From contig CADAHH010000005.1 of assembly GCA_902787685.1 (NCBI GenBank), positions 1-64,000 on the forward strand: 64,000 bases of DNA. Reading direction: 5' to 3'. A model generated the notes under the pieces. It saw nothing but the letters and a program-made list of their open reading frames with translations. It did not search any database and was not told the origin of the DNA. Position 1 is the stretch's first letter. Each line of letters starts with the position of its first letter. A program made the position numbers and the translations under genes. Of the stretch, positions 48,007 to 57,701 are shown piece by piece. Origin of the DNA: an uncultured Eubacteriales bacterium. GTDB taxonomy: Bacteria; Bacillota; Clostridia; TANB77; CAG-508.

Positions 48007-48915
48007 TTAGTTCATCTCAACTTTACCAATAATATCGTTTACATCTGAAATATTATATTTTTTCATATAATCTTCTATACCTTTTACAGTTTTAGGAGCT
48101 ACATATGGGTCAATAAAATTTCCGCTTCCGATTGATATTGCAGTTGCTCCTGCTAGCATAAATTCTATTGCATCATCACCAGATACAATTCCTCCTAATC
48201 CTAAAATTGGAATTTTTACTTTTTGAGCTACTTGATAAACCATTCTTACAGCAACAGGTTTAATTGCAGGTCCTGAAAGTCCACCTGTATTATTTGCTAA
48301 AACTGGTCTACGCTTATCTATATCTATTTTCATACCCATTAATGTATTAATTAAAGATACTCCGTCTGCACCAGCATCTTCAACTGCCTTTGCAGTTTGA
48401 GTTATATCTGTTACATTTGGTGTCAATTTAACAATAAGAGGTTTGTCTATAACTTTTCTACATTTTTCAGTAACTTCTTTAACACCTTCATATGTATTTC
48501 CAAATGCCATACATCCTGCTTTAACATTTGGACATGATAAATTAATTTCAACACCATCAATATCTAGCTTATTTAAAAATCTACATGCTTCAACATAATC
48601 TTCTACTGTGCTTCCAAATGTATTTACAATTATTTTTGTATCAAATTTCTTTAAAAATGGTAAATCAAATTCTGCAAAATACTCTAATCCTTTATTCTCT
48701 AATCCAATTGCATTAAGCATTCCAGAAGAAGTTTCACAAACTCTTGGTGCTTTATTTCCTGTTTTAGGTCTTAGAGATGTACCTTTTGTACATATAGCAC
48801 CAATTTCTCCCAAATCATAAAATTCACTATATTCCCTACCATATCCAAATGTTCCTGATGCAACAGTAACTGGATTCTTTAGTTTAATTCCACCTAAATT
48901 AACTTCTAAATTCAT
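48007..48915 (-). CDS. pyrD: Dihydroorotate dehydrogenase B, catalytic subunit
   Basis: 302 residues from the ATG at 48915 (AAGGAG site; a longer frame to 48975 is not credible). Class 1B: VASGTFGYGREY, NTFGSTVEDY, NLSCPNVKAG with the catalytic cysteine, SLINTLMGMKID and GLGGIVSGDDA. Works with PyrK in pyrimidine synthesis. A 175-base gap with a palindromic repeat lies between pyrK and pyrD. Confidence 0.96.
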   Translation of the reverse strand: MNLEVNLGGIKLKNPVTVASGTFGYGREYSEFYDLGEIGAICTKGTSLRPKTGNKAPRVCETSSGMLNAIGLENKGLEYFAEFDLPFLKKFDTKIIVNTFGSTVEDYVEACRFLNKLDIDGVEINLSCPNVKAGCMAFGNTYEGVKEVTEKCRKVIDKPLIVKLTPNVTDITQTAKAVEDAGADGVSLINTLMGMKIDIDKRRPVLANNTGGLSGPAIKPVAVRMVYQVAQKVKIPILGLGGIVSGDDAIEFMLAGATAISIGSGNFIDPYVAPKTVKGIEDYMKKYNISDVNDIIGKVEMN

Positions 48916-48964
48916 AATTATTACTCCTTTTTTTATTTTGGGACTATCCCATTTGTCATGATAT

Positions 48965-49090
48965 GCTTTAAACAAATCAAAAACGAGTATTGCTAGGCAA
49001 AATTTTCTTTAAAAACCGGAATGTACGTGTTGTACCTGAGGATTTTTAAAGAAAATTTTAACAACGCAAGACGAAGTTTTTCATTTGTTT
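48965..49090. repeat. Nested palindrome of the caaaaacgagtattgc family (copy 1)
   Basis: Outer arms aaacaaatcaaaaac and gtttttcatttgttta, inner perfect arms aaaattttctttaaaaa and complement, with aaccggaatgtac in the loop. Related copies at 52327, 52990-53107, 53205-53240 and 62740-62760. Confidence 0.7.
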
Positions 49091-49092
49091 AT

Positions 49093-49884
49093 TTAAAATT
49101 CTACAAAAGTTGAATCAAATACTGGCCCAGTCTTACAAACATAAACATAGCTTGGACTATCTTTTGGACTACTTGCTGTTTTTACAGCACATCCTAAACA
49201 TACTCCCATACCACATCCCATTTTTTCTTCTAATGATACTTGTGCAGGTATGCCAGTTTCTTCTGCTAATTTCTTTACTGCTCTAAGCATTGGAAGTGGA
49301 CCACATGCATATATGCTGTCAATTTTTCCTTTTTCAATATCTTCTTTTAAGAAATTAATTGCAAATCCATTTTTTCCATAGCTTCCATCATCTGTTGCTA
49401 AAACTAAGTCATCAGATACTTTTTTAAACTCGTCTTCTAATAAAACAAAATCTTTGTTTCTGAATCCTAAATAAGTAGTAACATTTTTTCCATCCTCTTT
49501 TGCTTCTTTTGCAAGCTCATATAGCGGAAATACTCCAATTCCACCACCTATAATTGCTAGATTATGATATTTTGAATAATCAAATTTACCATTTCCAAGA
49601 GGTCCTATAATGTCTACTTCATCTCCGACTTGCTTTTGTGATAAAATATCAGTTCCTTTTCCCTTTACTTGAAAAATAAATTCTAATATACCATTTTCTT
49701 TATCCATATTGTAAATACTAATAGGTCTTCTTAAAAATGGTTCAACTTGGTCACTTACTCTTATTTCTATAAAATGACCCGGTTTAGAAATATCAACTAT
49801 TTCTTTTGCTTTAACTGAAAATTTGAATACATCTTTCTTTAATGCTTCTTTTTTTACTAATTTAGCCTTTACATTTACTGGCAT
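49093..49884 (-). CDS. pyrK: Dihydroorotate dehydrogenase B, electron-transfer subunit
   Basis: 263 residues: FAD domain (PFLRRPISIYN), NAD domain (IIGGGIGVFPLYELAKEA, YACGPLPMLRA), and the C-terminal [2Fe-2S] cysteines CGMGVCLGC plus a later CKTGPVF. Passes electrons from PyrD to NAD. It begins 13 bases after pyrF. Confidence 0.95.
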   Translation of the reverse strand: MPVNVKAKLVKKEALKKDVFKFSVKAKEIVDISKPGHFIEIRVSDQVEPFLRRPISIYNMDKENGILEFIFQVKGKGTDILSQKQVGDEVDIIGPLGNGKFDYSKYHNLAIIGGGIGVFPLYELAKEAKEDGKNVTTYLGFRNKDFVLLEDEFKKVSDDLVLATDDGSYGKNGFAINFLKEDIEKGKIDSIYACGPLPMLRAVKKLAEETGIPAQVSLEEKMGCGMGVCLGCAVKTASSPKDSPSYVYVCKTGPVFDSTFVEF

Positions 49885-49897
49885 AATTTTACCTCCT

Positions 49898-50833
49898 TTA
49901 TATATTTTTATTAATAGCTGAATTTAGCTCATCTCTCATCCTTAATGCTTCTGCTCTTGTTGCTTCAGCATATTGTTCTTCTGTATATTTATCTTTCCAT
50001 CTGTCAGATTTATATGCACACATTAAACTTCTAGATGCATTTATAATTCCACCTAGTCCATTTTTATCAAAGGCAAGTGCAATATCTTCTGCTTTTCCAC
50101 CTTGTGCACCATACCCTGGAATTAAGAAAAATGTATGTGGCATAAGCTGTCTTAATTCTTTTAATTGTGTAGGGTATGTTGCTCCTACTACTGCTGCAAC
50201 AGAGCTATATCCATTTTCTCCTATTAATTCTTCTCCCCATTTTTCAACTAATTTTCCAACTTTTTCATATATTCTTTCTCCATCAGTAGTTGTTAAATCT
50301 TGAATTTCTCCTGAAGATTTATTTGAAGTTTTTACTAATACAAAAATACCTTTATTATACTCTTTACAATCCTCTACAAATGGACTAACGCAATCTGTTC
50401 CCATATATGGATTTACTGTTAAAAAATCTGTATCAAATATACCTATTTTTTCACCATCAATCTCATTTTTTCCTAAATATGCATTAGAATATCCTCTTGA
50501 AGTAGACCCAATATCTCCTCTTTTAGCATCTACCATAACAATCATGCCTTTTTCTTTGCAATAATCTATCATTTGTTTAAGAACTTTTATTCCTTCGATT
50601 CCATACATTTCAAAATAAGCACTTTGAAGTTTTACAGCTGGAACAATGTCATATGTAGCATCAATCAATGTTTTACAATATTCAAACATTGCATCACACA
50701 TACTTTTAATATCTGTATTATATTTGATTTTTACGCAATCTGGTACCATATCATATCTAGTATCTACACCTATTACAGTTGGGTTCTTTTTTTCAATTAT
50801 TTTTTCTATTAAAATATCAATTTTTCTTTTCAT
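49898..50833 (-). CDS. pyrF: Orotidine 5'-phosphate decarboxylase (type 2)
   Basis: 311 residues, the longer type 2 form. VGVDTRYDM, VMVDAKRGDIGSTSRGY (catalytic Lys/Asp), FLTVNPYMGTD and FFLIPGYGAQGG motifs. Last step of UMP synthesis. First gene of the pyrF-pyrK-pyrD group. No attenuator-type leader was recognised upstream. Confidence 0.95.
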   Translation of the reverse strand: MKRKIDILIEKIIEKKNPTVIGVDTRYDMVPDCVKIKYNTDIKSMCDAMFEYCKTLIDATYDIVPAVKLQSAYFEMYGIEGIKVLKQMIDYCKEKGMIVMVDAKRGDIGSTSRGYSNAYLGKNEIDGEKIGIFDTDFLTVNPYMGTDCVSPFVEDCKEYNKGIFVLVKTSNKSSGEIQDLTTTDGERIYEKVGKLVEKWGEELIGENGYSSVAAVVGATYPTQLKELRQLMPHTFFLIPGYGAQGGKAEDIALAFDKNGLGGIINASRSLMCAYKSDRWKDKYTEEQYAEATRAEALRMRDELNSAINKNI

Positions 50834-50904
50834 TCAAAACTTTCCTCTTTTCTATTTTTACAATATATCACATTGATTGTAGAGTTGTCAATCAATTTTT
50901 TTCA

Positions 50905-50940
50905 TTTGGGGACAGTCCCCAATTGTAAAGTCTGTCCCAA
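50905..50940. repeat. GGGACAGTCCC-type hairpin (copy 4)
   Basis: tttggggacagtccccaa with an adjoining gtctgtccc, between clpX and pyrF. Confidence 0.7.
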
Positions 50941-50972
50941 AATAAAAAAGCAAGCTTTATGCACTTGCTTTT
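50941..50972 (-). terminator. clpX terminator
   Basis: aaaagcaag and cttgctttt arms, then a T run on the minus strand; spans the clpX stop codon. Confidence 0.8.
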
Positions 50973-52240
50973 ACTTCTTCTGTTAAAATAACTTCTGGCT
51001 TTTCTTTTCCTTCAACTACAGCCTTTGTTATAATACATTTCTCTATTCTATCATTTGATGGAATTTCATACATAATATCTGTCATAATTTCTTCAATTAT
51101 TGAACGAAGTCCTCTAGCTCCTGTTTTAAGTTCTAATGCTTTATCAACAATTGCATCTATTGCATCATCTTGTATTTCTAAATCTACACCATCAATTTCA
51201 AATAGTTTTTTATATTGTTTTACAAGCGCATTTTTTGGTTCTACTAAAATTTTCTTTAATGCTTCTTTGTCTAAGTCTCTTAATGTTGTAATAATTGGAA
51301 GTCTACCAATAAACTCTGGAATTAATCCATATTTTAATAAATCTTGTGGTAATAATTCCTCAAAAATTTTATATTTGTCAATGCTTTTATTTGATTGTAG
51401 TGATGTGCCAAATCCGATTGTTTTCTTTCCTGTTCTATCTCTTATAATGTTATCCAATCCTTCAAATGCACCACCACATATAAACAATATATTTGAAGTA
51501 TCTATTTGTATTAAATCTTGGTGTGGATGTTTTCTTCCACCTTGTGGCGGAACAGATGCTACAGTTCCTTCAATAATTTTAAGCAATGCTTGTTGAACCC
51601 CTTCTCCACTAACATCTCTAGTAATTGATAAATTCTCTGATTTTCTAGTTATTTTGTCTATTTCATCAATATAAACTATTCCACGCTCAGCTTTTTCTAT
51701 ATCACCATCAGCAGCTTGAATAAGTTTTAATAAAATGTTTTCAACATCTTCTCCAACATAACCTGCTTCTGTAAGAGTTGTAGCATCAGCAATTGCAAAT
51801 GGGACTTTTAACATTCTAGCTAAAGTACTTGCTAATAAAGTTTTTCCACATCCAGTAGGGCCTAAAAGCATAATATTACTTTTTTTGATTTCTACATCAT
51901 TTTTCTTGTCTTTATTATTTTTTTCATAATTAATTCTTTTATAATGATTATATACAGCAACTGATAATACTTTTTTTGCTTTATCTTGACCTATAACATA
52001 GTCATCCAAAAACGCTTTTATTTCCTTTGGATTTGGCATGTTATTATCTTCTGTTAATGTATATCTTTCTTCTGCTTCATCAAGAATTCCTTCTTCTTCA
52101 AGAACAGCATTACATAAACTAATACATTCATCACATATATATACTCCAGGTCCTGCCACTATTTTACGAACACTGGCTTGTGGCTTTCCACAAAATGAGC
52201 AAAATACATTTTTGATAGTATCACTATTATTCTTTGCCAT
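50957..52240 (-). CDS. clpX: ClpX, ATP-dependent unfoldase of ClpXP
   Basis: 427 residues. Zinc finger CSFCGKPQ...YICDECI, Walker A GPTGCGKT, Walker B VYIDEIDK, sensor region and the GFGTS loop area before the pore-adjacent segments; RPDLIGRLP-type PEFIGRLP is the ClpP-binding vicinity marker. Unfolds substrates for ClpP, whose gene lies just upstream. Confidence 0.97.
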   Translation of the reverse strand: MAKNNSDTIKNVFCSFCGKPQASVRKIVAGPGVYICDECISLCNAVLEEEGILDEAEERYTLTEDNNMPNPKEIKAFLDDYVIGQDKAKKVLSVAVYNHYKRINYEKNNKDKKNDVEIKKSNIMLLGPTGCGKTLLASTLARMLKVPFAIADATTLTEAGYVGEDVENILLKLIQAADGDIEKAERGIVYIDEIDKITRKSENLSITRDVSGEGVQQALLKIIEGTVASVPPQGGRKHPHQDLIQIDTSNILFICGGAFEGLDNIIRDRTGKKTIGFGTSLQSNKSIDKYKIFEELLPQDLLKYGLIPEFIGRLPIITTLRDLDKEALKKILVEPKNALVKQYKKLFEIDGVDLEIQDDAIDAIVDKALELKTGARGLRSIIEEIMTDIMYEIPSNDRIEKCIITKAVVEGKEKPEVILTEEVKASA

Positions 52241-52344
52241 TTACTTCTCCTTCATTTAAAACATCTATAATATCTAAGGTATTATAATTTATAGCAATAT
52301 TGAATCTAAAATATTGCATACATTAAAACAAATCAAAAACGACT

Positions 52345-52950
52345 TTATTTTCTTTTATAAAGTATCTCGTCTATCAAACCATACTTAAGAGCCTCTTCTG
52401 CTGTCATATAATTATCACGTTCAGTATCATTTTGAATTGTTTCAATTGATTGCCCTGTTCTTTCACTTAAAAATCTATTCAATTTTTCTCTTGTTTTTAC
52501 TAAATGATCAGCATGAATCTTAACTTCTGTTGCTTGACCAGAGATTCCTCCACCACCAATTAAAGGTTGATGAATTAGTATTTCTGCATTTGGAGTTGCA
52601 TATCTTTTTCCTTTCTCTCCTGCAGCTAAAAGCGCAGCTCCCATACTTGCAGCCATACCAATACATATTGTTGATACTGGACATTTAATATAATTCATTG
52701 TATCAATTATTCCCATTCCATCTGTAATTGATCCTCCAGGTGAATTAATATATAAATGTATATCTTTATCTGGATCTTCAGATTCTAAAAATAGTAATTG
52801 AGCAATTACTAAACTAGATGTTGTTGGATTTACATCTTCTCCTAAAAATACAATTCTATCTTTTAATAGTCTTGAAAATATGTCATATGAACGTTCTCCT
52901 TTACTGGTTTGTTCTATGACATAGGGTACTAAGCTGTTTTTTTCTAACAT
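52345..52950 (-). CDS. clpP: ClpP protease subunit
   Basis: 201 residues. Catalytic serine in GMAASMGA, histidine in LIHQPL, and the aspartate near [11 protein letters not shown]. Typical Firmicutes ClpP. Forms ClpXP with the next gene. The 5' gap to tig contains repeats and a small membrane protein gene. Confidence 0.97.
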   Translation of the reverse strand: MLEKNSLVPYVIEQTSKGERSYDIFSRLLKDRIVFLGEDVNPTTSSLVIAQLLFLESEDPDKDIHLYINSPGGSITDGMGIIDTMNYIKCPVSTICIGMAASMGAALLAAGEKGKRYATPNAEILIHQPLIGGGGISGQATEVKIHADHLVKTREKLNRFLSERTGQSIETIQNDTERDNYMTAEEALKYGLIDEILYKRK

Positions 52951-52974
52951 AATTTTCCTCCTCCTTGTTCGAAT

Positions 52975-53260
52975 TAAATTCCAAATCTTGCTGTGTTAAA
53001 ATTTTCTTTGAAAATCCTCAGGTACCACTCGTACATTCCGGTTTTCAAAGAAGTTCTAATTTTATCAAAGCAATACTCGTTTTTGACAATTTTCATTTAA
53101 TTTAATTTTCATAAATTTTTTCCTACTGTGCATACTGACTCTGTAACTCACTATCGTTCGAACAGACTCAGCATTACAATATTTGTTTTTAATTCGAAGT
53201 TCTAATTTTATCAAAGCAATACTCGTTTTTGATAATTCTAATATATTTATTAATCTATTA
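52975..53260. repeat. Repeat cluster upstream of clpP
   Basis: Holds an imperfect palindrome (ttttctttgaaaatcctcag against a ccggttttcaaagaag side), two copies of agcaatactcgtttttga (about 53078 and 53222), and ctgactctgtaactcactat at 53128, whose exact complement lies at 62780-62808. No gene is visible. Confidence 0.75.
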
Positions 53261-53276
53261 ATTTAAGTATTTTATA

Positions 53277-53459
53277 CTATTTTCTATTTTCTTCATCTTT
53301 TGAAAATAAATTTGTGCCTAATAGAAAAAATGGTATTGCAAAACAAGTTCCTAATGTAATAGCTATTACATAAGACCCAAATAAATTAATACATAATATG
53401 CAAAAAATAATTCCAATAATTAATCCAAATACTGCACTTTTTAATATATAATTTTTCAT
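53277..53459 (-). CDS. Small two-helix membrane protein
   Basis: 60 residues with two hydrophobic helices (ILKSAVFGLIIGIIFCILC and VIAITLGTCFAIPFFLLG) and a charged tail KDEENRK. Translated after an AAGAGGTA-type site. No family recognised. Confidence 0.55.
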   Translation of the reverse strand: MKNYILKSAVFGLIIGIIFCILCINLFGSYVIAITLGTCFAIPFFLLGTNLFSKDEENRK

Positions 53460-53530
53460 AAATACCTCTTTTCTATAAACAAAAGGGAATTAAGAATAAT
53501 TTATAAACTTAACCCCCTCTCCTTTCATTT

Positions 53531-54883
53531 TTAATCTTCTTTTTTGCTGTCTTTCTTTGTTTCAGTTTTTTCTTCTTTTTTAGTTTCTTTTTTAACAGCT
53601 TTCTTTTCTTTAGAATTTGCAACTAGAAATTCCATTGCTTTTTCATTTTCTATTCCGCTTTTTATGTAATCTCTAATGTTTGCATTTTCTTGTAGCTCTT
53701 TTGGCTCTTTTCCATAATTTGATGCCATTTCTTCAATTTTTGCATTTATTTCTTCATCTGTTGCTTCAATTTTTTCAGATTTTATAACTACTTCTATTGC
53801 CAATCTAGATTTTATAGCATCTAGTGCTTGAGGTTCGTATTCTTTTTTTAATTGTTCTTCTGTTTTATTCATCATTTTTAAATATTGTTCCATTTTTAAA
53901 CCTTGATATGACATTCTTTGTTCCATATCTCTCATCATGTTTTCTACTTCCATTTCAATCATTCCTGAAGGAATGTCAACTTCAAGTTCTTTAAGTAATT
54001 CTCTAACAGCTGCATCTTCTTTTTCATATTTTTCTCTGTCTTTAAATTGTTTTTCTAATTTTTCTTTTATACTTTGTTTTAGTTCCTCTAAAGTATCATA
54101 TTCACTAACATCTTTAGCAAATTCATCATCTAATTTAGGTAGTTCTTTTTTCTTTAATTCATTTAATTTTACTTTAAAAACAGCAGGTTTACCAGCTAAA
54201 TTTTTAGAAAAATATTCTTCTGGGAATGTAACATTAATTTCCTTTTCTTCACCAATATTCATTCCTATAACTTGATCTTCAAAACCTTCTATAAATGAAT
54301 GACTTCCTAATACTAAATTGTAATTATCAGATTTTCCTCCATCAAATGGAACTCCATCAACAAAACCTTCGAAATCTATTACTGCTGTATCATCCTTTTG
54401 AGCTGGTCTATCTTCTACAGTTACAAGTCTTGAATTTTTATCTTGCATGTCTTTTAATTCATTTTCAATATCTGAATCTTTAACATTATACTCTATTTTT
54501 TCAATTTCTATACCTTTATATTTTTTTAATTTTGCTTCAGGTTTAGTTTGAACAACTGCAGTAAATACAAGATCTTGTCCTTTTTCCATAGTAACAACAT
54601 CTATTTCAGGTTTAGATACTGCATCTATTTTATTTTCTTCTAGTGCTTTTTCATATTCAGCAGGAACTACATCATTAAATGCATCTTCATAAAATATTTC
54701 TTTTCCATAATATTTTTCAACGATATTTTGTGGTGCTTTTCCCTTTCTAAATCCTGGTATATTGAAGTATTTGGCATTTTGAAAATACACTTTTTTGATT
54801 GCATTATCAAATTTTTCAGCTTCAATTGTAATTTCTAATTTTACTTCATTTGCATTTTCTGTTTTTTCAACTTTACAATTCAT
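53531..54883 (-). CDS. tig: Trigger factor
   Basis: 450 residues: N-terminal ribosome-binding domain with GFRKGKAPQNIVEKYYG (in GFRKGKAP), FKBP-type PPIase domain (DDTAVIDFEGFVDGVPFDGG seen as DFEGFVDGVPFDGG), long helical C-terminal domain and a Lys/Glu tail. Chaperone for nascent proteins; gene order tig-clpP-clpX is the common one, all on the minus strand. Confidence 0.96.
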   Translation of the reverse strand: MNCKVEKTENANEVKLEITIEAEKFDNAIKKVYFQNAKYFNIPGFRKGKAPQNIVEKYYGKEIFYEDAFNDVVPAEYEKALEENKIDAVSKPEIDVVTMEKGQDLVFTAVVQTKPEAKLKKYKGIEIEKIEYNVKDSDIENELKDMQDKNSRLVTVEDRPAQKDDTAVIDFEGFVDGVPFDGGKSDNYNLVLGSHSFIEGFEDQVIGMNIGEEKEINVTFPEEYFSKNLAGKPAVFKVKLNELKKKELPKLDDEFAKDVSEYDTLEELKQSIKEKLEKQFKDREKYEKEDAAVRELLKELEVDIPSGMIEMEVENMMRDMEQRMSYQGLKMEQYLKMMNKTEEQLKKEYEPQALDAIKSRLAIEVVIKSEKIEATDEEINAKIEEMASNYGKEPKELQENANIRDYIKSGIENEKAMEFLVANSKEKKAVKKETKKEEKTETKKDSKKED

Positions 54884-55100
54884 TTAAAATCTTCCTTTCA
54901 TATATGTTAATAATACTATGCACTTTTCATATGCTGTAATATTATATCATAATTTTATAAAAAATCAATATTTTTTTTAAAATCTCTTGTAATTTATTCA
55001 TTTTTGTGTTAAACTAGAAAAAGTTGCTTTATTTTTAAAGCATTTTAATATGTATATGGATTCAAACTATATAAACATTATTATTAAGGAGGTGCAAAAG

Positions 55101-55289
55101 ATGGCAGTTTGTGCAATTTGTGGTAAAAAACCTATTTCTGGAAATAAAATTAGTATAGCACGTTCTCATGTTAGTAGAAGAGCTCCTCGTACTTGGAAGC
55201 CAAATTTAAGAAGTGTTAAAGCCGAAATAGATGGTGAAACAAAAAGAGTTTATGTTTGTGCTAAGTGTTTAAGAAATGGAAAAGTAAAA
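55101..55289 (+). CDS. rpmB: 50S ribosomal protein L28
   Basis: 62 residues from the ATG at 55101 (AGGAGGTG site); an upstream in-frame ATG at 55050 has no such site. Begins MAVCAICGKKP with a zinc-type cysteine pair, then HVSRRAPRTWKPNLR and a second pair in YVCAKCL, so it is the C+ (zinc-ribbon) form. Stands alone, divergent from tig. Confidence 0.95.
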
Positions 55290-55298
55290 AGAGTATCA

Positions 55299-55333
55299 TA
55301 AAAAATAACCTAAGTGCTTAGGTTATTTTTTAT
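55299..55333. terminator. Bidirectional terminator between rpmB and spoIVB
   Basis: aaaaaataacctaag and cttaggttatttttt arms give T runs on both strands, serving the two convergent genes. Confidence 0.9.
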
Positions 55334-56548
55334 GCATTTCTTTTATCATTATATCTCCAAATACTGCATACCCTTGAGTTGGATCATTTACTAATACATT
55401 TGTAACAGCACCAATAAATTTTCCATTTTGAATTATAGGACTACCACTCATTCCTTGTATTATTCCACCAGTTTTTTCTAATAACTCTTTGTCCTTTACT
55501 TTTATTAGCATTGATTTATTATCTTCATTATTATTCAAAAATATTTTTTCAATTTCTATTTCAAATTCTATTTTTGTACGATCATTAGAAATCCACATTA
55601 ATGTTGCTTTACCTAATTTAATTTCTTCTCTTGTTGCAATTTCCATTTCTTTTGATAAATCTAAATCTATTGCATTTAAATTATTTACAACTCCATATAT
55701 TCCAACATTTGTGTTTTTATATATTTTTCCAACTTCTTCTCCGATTTTCTATTGTTCCTTTTATTTTTCCGCGGGTTTCCTTTTTTACCTTTTTCAATTG
55801 ATACAATATTAGTTGTTAAAAATTCACCATTTGAAATTTCAACTAAATCACCAGTATCAATATCTGTTATTCCATGACCTAAAGCAGCAAAATTGCCTGT
55901 TGATGGTTCATATATACTTAAAGTTCCAATACCTGCATTACTATCTCTTACCCATAATCCAATTTTATATGCTTTATCCTTAGATTTTATAGGTGTAATT
56001 TCTGTTAAATATACTTCTCCATTTTTTATAAATTCAATATTTAATGTTTTTCCTTGAGATTTATTAACCATTTCAATTAGACTATTTGTGTTCGATACTT
56101 CTTCATTATCTATTTTTATTATTCTATCTCCTTCTTGAATATTTGTGTTTTCATATGGTTTATAGCTTTTACCATCTTCTGCTTTTATTTCTCCCATTCC
56201 TACAACCATTACCCCATTTGTATAAAGTTTTAAACCAGATACTTGTCCAACTGGTATTACTGTTGTTTTTTCTATTACACTTACATTAACATCTTTTAAA
56301 TTGATTTTATCAAATAGCTTAACTTGTATTATATTATTACTATTCAAATTGTTTCCCAGACTTGATGTAGTCATTATTGTATTTAAATCTGAATTTTTCA
56401 ACTTATAAGTTAATCCAAAAAAATCTCCAAAATTGATACTTTCTTTTTCATATACAATAATATTATCTGGAATATTATCAATTTTACATATATATATTAA
56501 TACACATAATAAAAAAGTAATAATAAAAAATCTAAGTGTTTTTTTCAC
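55323..56548 (-). CDS. spoIVB: SpoIVB peptidase, read through two CGGA +1 sites
   Basis: Sporulation signalling serine peptidase (family S55). One membrane helix, a PDZ domain (about residues 100-190, QEGDRIIKIDNEEVSN) and the peptidase domain with GHGITDIDTG and GMSGSPII. Direct translation derails in GNP: ccg CGG aaa aat. Skipping C at 55771, then again at 55743 (aat CGG aga), gives GNPGKIKGTIENGEEVGKIYKNTNVGIYG, the expected domain sequence (here in pieces), leading to the catalytic serine. Length 1226 = 3n+2, 407 residues. Without both shifts the catalytic serine is never made. Confidence 0.92.
55740..55743 (-). other. In-frame CGGA +1 site in spoIVB (second)
   Basis: Reads aat C gga gaa gaa gtt; nine codons after the first site. 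Confidence 0.88.
55768..55771 (-). other. In-frame CGGA +1 site in spoIVB (first)
   Basis: Reads ccg C gga aaa ata; restores the GNPG glycine. Confidence 0.88.
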
Positions 56549-56596
56549 AATATCACCTTCATTTTTATTATTACTAATTTTATGCTTTTTATTCGA

Positions 56597-57613
56597 TTAA
56601 ATTTGTTTTCTAACTTTTTCATCTATATAATCTAAATTATCAAGAGCTTTTCCAGTTCCTAAAGCAACACATGAAACTGTATCTTGAGCAATCATAACAT
56701 TTATTCCAGTTCTTTCTTGTAAAAGTTTGTCTAATCCATCTATTAAGCAACCTCCGCCTGTCATATATATTCCTTTATCACTAATATCAGCTGCAAGCTC
56801 TGGTGGTGTTTTTTCCAAAACTGAATGAACTGCATCAACTATCATATCAGCCGGCTCTCTAAGAGCTTCTAGCATCTCACTTGAACTTATATTAATAGTT
56901 GTAGGTAGTCCTGTTCCTAAATCTCTTCCTCTAACTTCCATTTCAACTTCTTGCATTTTAGGATAAACACATCCAACATTTTGTTTAAGTTCTTCTGCAG
57001 TTCTTTCCCCAATAATAAGGTTATATTTCTTTTTTATATATTTTATAACATATTCATCAAATTTATCTCCAGCAACTTTTGTTGAAGTACTTACAACTGA
57101 ACCCCCTAGAGAAATAACAGCTATGTCAGTTGTTCCTCCACCAATATCTACTACCATATTGCCACAAGGTTTTGAAATATCAATTCCAGCACCAATAGCA
57201 GCAGCAATTGGTTCTTCTATTAAATATACTTTTCTTGCCCCTGCATTAGTAGCAGCATCAATAACTGCTTTTTTTTCAACTTCTGTAACCCTTGATGGAA
57301 TACAAATCATAATTCTAGGAGAAAATAAGTTTCTTCCACAAACTTTTTTTATAAAATATTTAAGCATTTTTTCTGTTACTGTATAATCTGAAATAACTCC
57401 ATCTCTTAATGGACGTGTTGCAACAATATTTCCAGGTGTACGACCAAGCATTCTTCTAGCTTCATTTCCAACAGCTACAACTTCTCCTGTATTGCTATCT
57501 ACTGCAACTACAGATGGCTCTCTTAAAACTATTCCTTGACCTTTAACATAAACAATTACAGTCGCAGTACCTAAATCTATACCAATATCTTGGCCCCAAC
57601 CAAATTTAAACAT
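56597..57613 (-). CDS. mreB: MreB/Mbl-family rod-shape actin homologue
   Basis: 338 residues: IGIDLGTATVIVYVKG (phosphate 1), VVDIGGGTTDIAVIS (phosphate 2), and YMTGGGCLIDGLDKLL (adenosine). A membrane-binding N-terminus is not obvious. Being close to spoIVB and unaccompanied by mreC/mreD, it may be the Mbl/MreBH type. Directs cell wall synthesis from the inner membrane face. Confidence 0.93.
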   Translation of the reverse strand: MFKFGWGQDIGIDLGTATVIVYVKGQGIVLREPSVVAVDSNTGEVVAVGNEARRMLGRTPGNIVATRPLRDGVISDYTVTEKMLKYFIKKVCGRNLFSPRIMICIPSRVTEVEKKAVIDAATNAGARKVYLIEEPIAAAIGAGIDISKPCGNMVVDIGGGTTDIAVISLGGSVVSTSTKVAGDKFDEYVIKYIKKKYNLIIGERTAEELKQNVGCVYPKMQEVEMEVRGRDLGTGLPTTINISSSEMLEALREPADMIVDAVHSVLEKTPPELAADISDKGIYMTGGGCLIDGLDKLLQERTGINVMIAQDTVSCVALGTGKALDNLDYIDEKVRKQI

Positions 57614-57701
57614 CTGTTATCTACCCCTTTGCTTTTATTACATTATTGTTACAATTTCTTTACAATTATATTACAGATTTTTAAATTTATCAATACATTT
57701 T

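Noticed and set aside
52951..53276. A second structured leader RNA upstream of clpP
   Set aside because: The stretch is explained by dispersed repeats that also occur near 48965 and 62740.
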